Shown: piece by piece, positions 42,827 through 47,801 of the stretch | How the letters are laid out: the number at the start of each line of letters is the position of its first letter | How positions within the stretch are numbered: position 1 is the stretch's first letter | Assembly (NCBI GenBank): GCA_910588415.1 | Contig: CAJUPK010000003.1 | Coordinates: forward strand, 1 to 47,801 | DNA from: an uncultured Oscillospiraceae bacterium | GTDB taxonomy: Bacteria > Bacillota > Clostridia > Oscillospirales > Acutalibacteraceae | Direction of reading: 5' to 3' | Length of the DNA: 47,801 bases | Program-made: the position numbers and the translations under genes | The notes under the pieces: generated by a model | Database searches by the model: none | Seen by the model: only the letters and a program-made list of their open reading frames with translations | What the model was told of the DNA's origin: nothing

Positions 42827-44192
42827 GGGATGGTTCCTCCTTGTCGCGGGTCAGGTTCTTCATCCAGTTAAAGCGGTTGATTTTCACCACGGCCACAAAG
42901 CACTTCAAAATCTGGTCGCACTTTAAGGCCGCAAACACCACCCAGGGGGCCGCGCCCAGCCACTGGCACACCAACGCCGAGGGAATGACCACCAGGAACA
43001 CAAAGATGGTGTCGTTTTTAAACACAAAGCTGATGTCCCCCCCGGACTTCACCAGCCCGAACAGGCAGGCCGCCTGGTAGCAGGAGCCAATGATCGTCAC
43101 GGAGATTACATTGATAAACTGCCGGGAATAGGCCATGGCCTCCGGCGTGGCGTTATAAAGTCCCACAAAGCCGTCCCGGAACAGCAGCACCAGCCCGCCG
43201 GAAATAAAGCCCACGCTTAAAAAGATCAGCTGCACAGTTTTGGCGTACTCCTTCATCTTTTCGTACTGGCCAGCCCCCACGGTTTTACCCGTGATGATGC
43301 CCACAGAGGAGGAGAGGCCGTTCATCCACACGTAAATCAGGTTGTGAAGCATCCCGGTAATGCTCACCGCCGCCATAACCCCCGCGGTGTAGCTGCCCAT
43401 AATCTTGGTGTTGGCCAGGTTGTTAATGGCCCACACCACCTGCCCGCCTATCACTGGCAGGCCATAGCGCAGAAAGTCCCGCAGCAGCTGCCTGTCTGTG
43501 TGCAGCAGGTCCCGAAGCCCAAACCGCAGCTTCTGGTCCACGGCAAACACATAGACCACGCTGACCGCTGCCTCCAGCACCCGGGAGATCACCGTGGCAA
43601 TGGCCGCGCCCCGAACCCCCATGGCCGGCAGGCCCAGCTTGCCAAAAATCAGAATATAGTTCAAAGAGACATTGACCACCAGGGCCATAATGGAGATGTA
43701 CAGGCCGATTTTGGCGGTCTCCACACTGCGCATAGAGGCAATCATCACCTGGGAAATGCTGAAAAACAGGTATGTAACGCCCACAATCTGCAGATAGGCC
43801 GCCCCCTCCCCAATCACCCCGGCCTCTTTGGTGAAAAGCCCGATGATGGCAGTGGGGAACAGCACGGACGCCAGGGAGATGGCAAAGCCCACCCCAAAGG
43901 CAAACTTCACCCCCACAGACACCACCTTGCGGATGCTCTGGGTATCCTTTTTGCCCCAATACTGAGCGGAAAGGATGAGGATGGCCCCTTCAATGCCCGC
44001 AATAAACATCTGCACCACGGCCTGCATCTGGTTGCCCACATATACGCCGGAGATGGCGTCATCGCCCAGCCGGCCAATCATCAGGTTGTCCGCAAAGCCC
44101 ACCGCAAAGGTGATCAGGTTTTGCAGAGAGATGGGGATAGCTAAAGCTATCAGCGTTCTATAAAAGGACCGGTCCCGTGTCAGCAGGCGCAT
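42813..44192 (-). CDS. MATE-family efflux transporter
   Basis: 459 residues, twelve predicted helices. The first, ALAIPISLQNLITFAVGFADNLMIGRLGDDAIS, reads as two pieces with the typical FADNLMIGRLG loop of MATE proteins. It probably exports cationic compounds with Na+ or H+ antiport. The C-terminus is long and charged (NLTRDKEEPSHE). AGGAG precedes the ATG. It is the first gene of a two-transporter operon; the upstream region is mostly repeat B. Confidence 0.92.
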   Translation of the reverse strand: MRLLTRDRSFYRTLIALAIPISLQNLITFAVGFADNLMIGRLGDDAISGVYVGNQMQAVVQMFIAGIEGAILILSAQYWGKKDTQSIRKVVSVGVKFAFGVGFAISLASVLFPTAIIGLFTKEAGVIGEGAAYLQIVGVTYLFFSISQVMIASMRSVETAKIGLYISIMALVVNVSLNYILIFGKLGLPAMGVRGAAIATVISRVLEAAVSVVYVFAVDQKLRFGLRDLLHTDRQLLRDFLRYGLPVIGGQVVWAINNLANTKIMGSYTAGVMAAVSITGMLHNLIYVWMNGLSSSVGIITGKTVGAGQYEKMKEYAKTVQLIFLSVGFISGGLVLLFRDGFVGLYNATPEAMAYSRQFINVISVTIIGSCYQAACLFGLVKSGGDISFVFKNDTIFVFLVVIPSALVCQWLGAAPWVVFAALKCDQILKCFVAVVKINRFNWMKNLTRDKEEPSHETA

Positions 44193-44213
44193 GGCGTATA
44201 TCTCCTATCATCC

Positions 44214-44305
44214 TAGGGCTTGTTTGAAGGTTTGTTTAAAAAATCGCAAACACCGCCGTTTTGTCTCAAAAATCCGGCGCTTTCTCTATTTTCCAACAAG
44301 CCCTA
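44214..44305. repeat. Repeat family B, copy 2
   Basis: 92 bp with perfect 11-bp inverted ends TAGGGCTTGTT / AACAAGCCCTA and an interior sharing CGCAAACACC, CCGGC and CTCTATTTT with 41725-41841. It lies in the MATE leader region. Confidence 0.7.
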
Positions 44306-44346
44306 TCATTTCTCAAAAAATTTCTTTCTGTATCTATACTTAACCA

Positions 44347-45672
44347 TTATTCCCCCGTGCTCTCCGGCACTGGGCTGGCGCTGGGCTCTGGACTTACGCC
44401 AGGGGCCGGACTGCCCCCGGTAACCGGTGCGGGGCTTGTGCCAGGCTTGGGCTTGGCCAGGGTGGAGTGCAGCATCTTCTGGGTGTCAGAGTCCGCAATG
44501 CCTGTCTCGGGCAGGCCGTTTTCCTTCTGGAAGGCCTTTACGCAGTCCGCAGTGTACTCGCCGTACAGCCCGTCATATTCTGTGTCCAGGTATCCCAGCC
44601 GGTCCAGCAGGGTCTGCATCTCCAGCACATCGTCCCCCTGGTCGCCCCGCTGCAGGGTCTCATAGGTCACATCGTCCTGGGCCAAAGCCGAGCTGGTCAG
44701 GGCAGAGCTTACCTCTGATTCAATGTTCTCCGTGGGGTCCGTCACCTGCATAGAGCTGTCCTCCAGCAGTTCCGGGAAAGCCGCCGCGCTGATCTCCAGG
44801 GCCGCGTCTACCACGGTGCGGCCCTGCCACTCCATCATGGAGGGGTCCAGCTCCACCACCCGGCCCTGCTTAACAGCCCGTAGGTCCCGGAACCGGGCGT
44901 CCTGCTTCAGCTCGTCCTTCAGCCCCGGCATACAGAAGATAATATGGGGATTGGACAGGCGCAGCTGCTCAAAGTCATACTGGCCTCCCACCAGGTCGCT
45001 GAACACATTCTCCACCCCGGAGTACGTCATAATGGTGGAGGCCAGCATGTCCCCCGTAACCCCAGAGCCGTCCAGGTCATAGAGATAGCAGCCTGCGGTA
45101 ATGGTGTCCTTGGGAACAATGCGGTTGACGTCATCCAAGGTTTTAAAAATATCCTGGGCTGCCGCAATGCCCGCGTCATAGCCCGGCCCGTCTCCCGTAA
45201 GGGCAGAGGAGGCCTGGGCGTACAGCCGTTCAAAGTCCTGCCGGTCTGTTGCCGGGGCCAGGTTCAGCACCGCCAGTCCCGCGTCCCGCAGGGCCTGCTC
45301 CGCGCCGGAACTGGAGGGGTCCAGCAGCACCAGGTCCGGGCCCAGGGCCGTGATGGCCTCTACGTCCGCAGGGTCCAGCTTCTGCAGGTCCCGCAGGCTC
45401 TCCTGGGTGCAGGTCTGGCTGCCTGCGGCCAGCTGGGCCTCGCAATTCAGGGCCACCACCACGTCGGCCAAGCTGGGGGAGAGCACTACCACCTTTTGGG
45501 GCCGGGCGTTGATGGTCACATCGTTGACCGTCACGGGAAACTCCCCGGCCGCCACAGCGGAGACCAGCCCCCCTACATCCGAGCACCCGGTCAGTGCCAG
45601 GCACAGGCAGAGCAGCAGCCCCAGGCAAAGGGCCAAAACGCCATGCGGTCTGATAGATTGTGTATGTTTCAT
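44347..45672 (-). CDS. Lipoprotein joining a substrate-binding domain to a peptidoglycan-binding domain
   Basis: 441 residues. Signal peptide with lipobox LTGC (Cys30). Residues about 55-320 resemble the periplasmic-binding fold of iron-siderophore/cobalamin ABC systems: VVVLSPSLADVVVAL, ALGPDLVLLDPSS, and SNPHIIFCMPGL. Residues about 340-402 are a PG_binding_1 module (LQRGDQGDDVLEMQTLLDRL, YDGLYGEYTADCVKAFQKENG). A Pro/Ser/Gly tail follows. No permease or ATPase gene is near, so it may be a wall-associated sensor or scavenger rather than a classic transport protein. The start is ATG 45672; the TTG at 45678 is less likely. The ribosome binding site is weak (GAGAGA). Confidence 0.85.
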   Translation of the reverse strand: MKHTQSIRPHGVLALCLGLLLCLCLALTGCSDVGGLVSAVAAGEFPVTVNDVTINARPQKVVVLSPSLADVVVALNCEAQLAAGSQTCTQESLRDLQKLDPADVEAITALGPDLVLLDPSSSGAEQALRDAGLAVLNLAPATDRQDFERLYAQASSALTGDGPGYDAGIAAAQDIFKTLDDVNRIVPKDTITAGCYLYDLDGSGVTGDMLASTIMTYSGVENVFSDLVGGQYDFEQLRLSNPHIIFCMPGLKDELKQDARFRDLRAVKQGRVVELDPSMMEWQGRTVVDAALEISAAAFPELLEDSSMQVTDPTENIESEVSSALTSSALAQDDVTYETLQRGDQGDDVLEMQTLLDRLGYLDTEYDGLYGEYTADCVKAFQKENGLPETGIADSDTQKMLHSTLAKPKPGTSPAPVTGGSPAPGVSPEPSASPVPESTGE

Positions 45673-45762
45673 ATGCAAATTCTCTCACTTTCTAAAGCAA
45701 AATCAGGGTAAAATCCAGCGGCAAAACAGCCGCTGTTCCCAAGGACATGCAAATTCCCATTC

Positions 45763-45791
45763 ATTATAGCAAAACCCGGCTTTTTATGCAA
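45763..45791 (-). promoter_or_regulatory. Predicted sigma-A promoter of the binding-protein lipoprotein
   Basis: TTGCAT (45786-45791), 17-nt spacer, perfect TATAAT (45763-45768) on the minus strand; 5' UTR of about 84 nt. Confidence 0.75.
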
Positions 45792-45841
45792 GCCTTCTGG
45801 CGGAAATTCCCCTTTCTGACCGGGTTTATGGCCCGGTTTAC

Positions 45842-45878
45842 AGGGCGCCCGGGGAAATCCCCCTTCCCCGGGCGCCCT
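45842..45878. other. Perfect 15-bp GC-rich palindrome between divergent promoters
   Basis: AGGGCGCCCGGGGAA (45842-45856), 7-nt loop, TTCCCCGGGCGCCCT (45864-45878). No T-run on either side. It lies 51 bp upstream of the minus-strand -35 box and 230 bp before the plus-strand promoter. The remaining 45880-46100 shows no gene. Confidence 0.6.
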
Positions 45879-46107
45879 CCACCGCTTTTAACAGGATCCC
45901 CCCTCAATGCAGGAAATCCGCTCCTTCCAGCCCCAGCAGGAGTGTCTACATTGCGTATTGGGGGAGGTATTCTGGCCCTCGGAGGTATAGAAGTTTTGCC
46001 CCTGCAAACCCCGCGCTTTTCAAAGGGCAGGCAAAATTTCCCTTTTCCCCAGGGGGAAGCTTGCAGTAAAACAACCCGTGGGGACACTCCCCAGCCCCAG
46101 CTGCCCC

Positions 46108-46136
46108 TTGATTCCCTGAAAAAAATATGCTAGAAT
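46108..46136 (+). promoter_or_regulatory. Predicted promoter of the lipoprotein-MBOAT operon
   Basis: TTGATT (46108-46113), 17-nt spacer, TAGAAT (46131-46136), about 78 nt before the lipoprotein start. Confidence 0.65.
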
Positions 46137-46220
46137 AAAGCGGTACCGTTATTGCGCCGGAATTTGTCCTGCGCAAGCAATCCCACAAGTCCAAAAATAT
46201 GAATCGGGGAAGGATGAATC

Positions 46221-46799
46221 ATGAAAAAAATTCTGCTTGCACTGTGTACCCTCGTTCTGCTCCTGTGCCTGGCCGCCTGCAAAGGCGGTGGGGACAACCC
46301 GGAAGCCAGCCCCTCGCCGGCAGCCTCGCCCAGCGCGGTTCCCACGGCTTCCCCCAAGCCCAAAGCCTCTCCCACCCCCAAAGGTAAGGCCAGTCCCCGC
46401 CCCAAGGCCAGTCCTTCCGCAAAGCCCGCGGAGGAGCCGGAGGAGGAAGAGGAGCCGGAGTCCAGCGACGAGCCGGAGCCCACTCCCGAGCCAGAGCCGG
46501 TTGAAAGCAGCGAACAGCCCACAGAGGACCCTGGCGCCGGGTGGATACAGCCCTCTGGCAACGACCCGGAATCAGAGCCCACGGACGACCCGGATTCCTC
46601 CCTGTCCTCCGCTGACCCCAACGACTTTGTAAACAGCGATGTGAACGCCCTGTACGGGGTCTTCGGCGTGCCCAACAGCGCGGAGTATGGCCCCAGCTGC
46701 ATAGGCCCCGGGGAGGACGGCAAGCTCTATTACAACGGCTTCACGGTGTACACCTACCGGGAAGAGGGGGTTGAGACCGTAAAAGGCATAGGCAGCTAA
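46221..46799 (+). CDS. Pro/Ser/Glu-rich lipoprotein
   Basis: 192 residues. Signal peptide with lipobox LAAC (Cys20). Residues about 28-130 are low complexity: first Pro/Ser/Ala/Lys repeats (SPSPAASPS, KPKASPTPKGK), then an acidic Glu/Pro stretch (EEPEEEEEPE). A short folded end (about 135-192) contains ALYGVFGVPN, SCIGPGEDGKLYYNGFTVYTY. The basic-then-acidic linker looks like a wall-spanning tether holding a small domain off the membrane. Function not recognised. GGAAGGA precedes the ATG. The MBOAT gene starts 2 nt after its stop. Confidence 0.85.
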   Translation: MKKILLALCTLVLLLCLAACKGGGDNPEASPSPAASPSAVPTASPKPKASPTPKGKASPRPKASPSAKPAEEPEEEEEPESSDEPEPTPEPEPVESSEQPTEDPGAGWIQPSGNDPESEPTDDPDSSLSSADPNDFVNSDVNALYGVFGVPNSAEYGPSCIGPGEDGKLYYNGFTVYTYREEGVETVKGIGS

Positions 46800-46801
46800 G
46801 C

Positions 46802-47801
46802 ATGGTTTTCAGTTCTCCTGCCTTTCTCTTTGCTTTCCTTCCGGCTGTGTTTCTCCTCTATGGGCTGGTTCCCGGCCAACGGCCCAAAAACGCCCTGCTG
46901 GCCCTGTTTAGCTTTCTCTTCTACGCCCTGGGCGAGCCTGTATACGTGCTGCTTCTGGCAGCCTCCGTGGGGATAAACTATCTGGCTGGCCTGCTGCTGG
47001 GCTGCCGGAACCCCCTGCCGTCCAAGGCCGTGCTGGCCGCTGCCGTGGTTGTGAACCTGGGCCTGCTGGGCCTGTTCAAATACGCCGCCTTTGGGGTGGA
47101 GACCCTGAACCGGGTGGCGGGTCTCTCCCTGCCCCTGCCAGCTATTGTCCTGCCAGTGGGCATCTCCTTCTTTACCTTTCAAGGGCTGTCCTATGTGGTT
47201 GACTGCTACCGGGACCCGGCCCTGGCCAGCCGCAGCTTTCTCAAGCTGGCCCTGTACGTGGCCTTTTTTCCCCAGCTTATTGCCGGGCCCATTGTCAAAT
47301 ACCACGATGTGAGCCAGCAGATCGACCAGCGGAGGACCAGCCCAGAGCTGGCTGCCCGGGGTATCCGCCGGTTTATTGCGGGCCTGTCCAAAAAGCTGCT
47401 GGCGGCAAACACGTTGGGCCATATGGCGGACCTGGTGTTCGCTGCCGCCGGCTCCCCCAGCCTGGACCTTCGCTCCGCCTGGCTGGGGGCCCTGTGTTAT
47501 ATGCTGCAGATCTACTTGGACTTCTCCGGATATTCCGACATGGCCATCGGACTGGGGCACATGTTCGGCTTCCGGTTTCAGGAGAACTTCCGGCACCCCT
47601 ATGCCAGCGCCTCCATGAAAGAGTTCTGGCGGCGGTGGCACATCTCCCTCTCCACCTGGTTCCGGGACTACCTGTACATCCCCCTAGGGGGCAGCCGCAG
47701 GGGACGGCTGCGCACCAGGCTCAACAAAAGCCTGGTGTTTCTCTGCACAGGCCTTTCGCATGGGGCCTCCTGGAACTTTGTGCTGTGGGGCGTCTGGCAC
47801 G
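46802..47801 (+). CDS. MBOAT-family O-acyltransferase, N-terminal part
   Basis: 333 residues visible; the gene continues past the right edge. A polytopic membrane protein of the AlgI/DltB branch: IVLPVGISFFTFQGLSYVVD, FFPQLIAGPI, QIYLDFSGYSDMAIG, then EFWRRWHISLSTWFRDYLY-IPLGGS with the first conserved His, and HGASWNFVLWGVWH with the catalytic His at the edge. These enzymes move acyl groups across the membrane onto surface polymers. The ATG at 46802 is 2 nt after the lipoprotein stop and has only a weak AGGCAG, so translation is likely coupled. An SGNH partner, if present, would lie beyond the window. Confidence 0.93.
   Translation, partial: MVFSSPAFLFAFLPAVFLLYGLVPGQRPKNALLALFSFLFYALGEPVYVLLLAASVGINYLAGLLLGCRNPLPSKAVLAAAVVVNLGLLGLFKYAAFGVETLNRVAGLSLPLPAIVLPVGISFFTFQGLSYVVDCYRDPALASRSFLKLALYVAFFPQLIAGPIVKYHDVSQQIDQRRTSPELAARGIRRFIAGLSKKLLAANTLGHMADLVFAAAGSPSLDLRSAWLGALCYMLQIYLDFSGYSDMAIGLGHMFGFRFQENFRHPYASASMKEFWRRWHISLSTWFRDYLYIPLGGSRRGRLRTRLNKSLVFLCTGLSHGASWNFVLWGVWH

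Noticed and set aside
1..47801. CRISPR array, tRNA/rRNA genes, integrase or transposase
   Set aside because: No regularly spaced direct repeats, no GTTCGANTC-type tRNA arm and no recombinase domain were seen in any frame.

Overview
The window is a GC-rich chromosomal segment of a low-complexity-membrane (Gram-positive type) bacterium of the class Clostridia, most like gut Oscillospiraceae/Ruminococcaceae. The reasons are RNase J, GdpP, TilS-Hpt-FtsH and RecD2-type genes, strong AGGAGG ribosome binding sites, frequent GTG/TTG starts, lipobox lipoproteins, a MurJ/SpoVB-type flippase and no outer-membrane genes. The lineage is an inference from gene content. I saw no CRISPR array, no rRNA or tRNA gene, no phage block and no complete insertion sequence.

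Layout. 1-2.1 kb (minus): rpsO then pnp (pnp runs off the left edge), with two hairpins between them, and behind rpsO a candidate structured non-coding RNA with its own terminator. 2.1-7.6 kb (minus): a signalling cluster made of a REC-HD-GYP-PAS-GGDEF protein, a free Hpt protein and a hybrid histidine kinase with two receivers. 8.0-10.4 kb (plus): lipid flippase and metallo-beta-lactamase-fold hydrolase. 10.5-14.4 kb (minus): sbcD-sbcC. 15-16.5 kb (plus): D,D-carboxypeptidase. 17.1-19.1 kb (minus): iscS, a small membrane protein gene, iscU. 19.7-31.5 kb (plus): RNase J with a long leader, gdpP, a nucleoside phosphorylase-family gene, a small gene, rplI, dnaB, tilS, hpt, ftsH. 32-37.6 kb (plus): a divergent type IIA topoisomerase pair (ParE-like, ParC-like) separated by MazG-like, DUF2200-like and GNAT genes. 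38.2-45.7 kb (minus): recD2 with a small membrane protein gene in front, nagB, a DMT transporter, a MATE transporter and a lipoprotein that joins a substrate-binding domain to a peptidoglycan-binding domain. 46.2-47.8 kb (plus): a Pro/Glu-rich lipoprotein coupled to an MBOAT acyltransferase that runs off the right edge.

The gene content is mostly housekeeping: RNA turnover (PNPase, RNase J), translation (S15, L9, TilS), replication and repair (DnaB, SbcCD, RecD2, topoisomerase), cell wall (flippase, carboxypeptidase, peptidoglycan-binding lipoprotein, MBOAT), and nucleotide second messengers (c-di-GMP output of the phosphorelay; c-di-AMP breakdown by GdpP).

The least explained material is in the intergenic regions. 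At least four families of palindromic repeats occur, one in five copies whose long stems differ in sequence but keep pairing. There are also two long structured leaders (in front of rpsO and rnj) and a 176-bp palindromic element whose two hairpin loops are complementary to each other. These, more than any protein, are the candidates for undescribed biology here.
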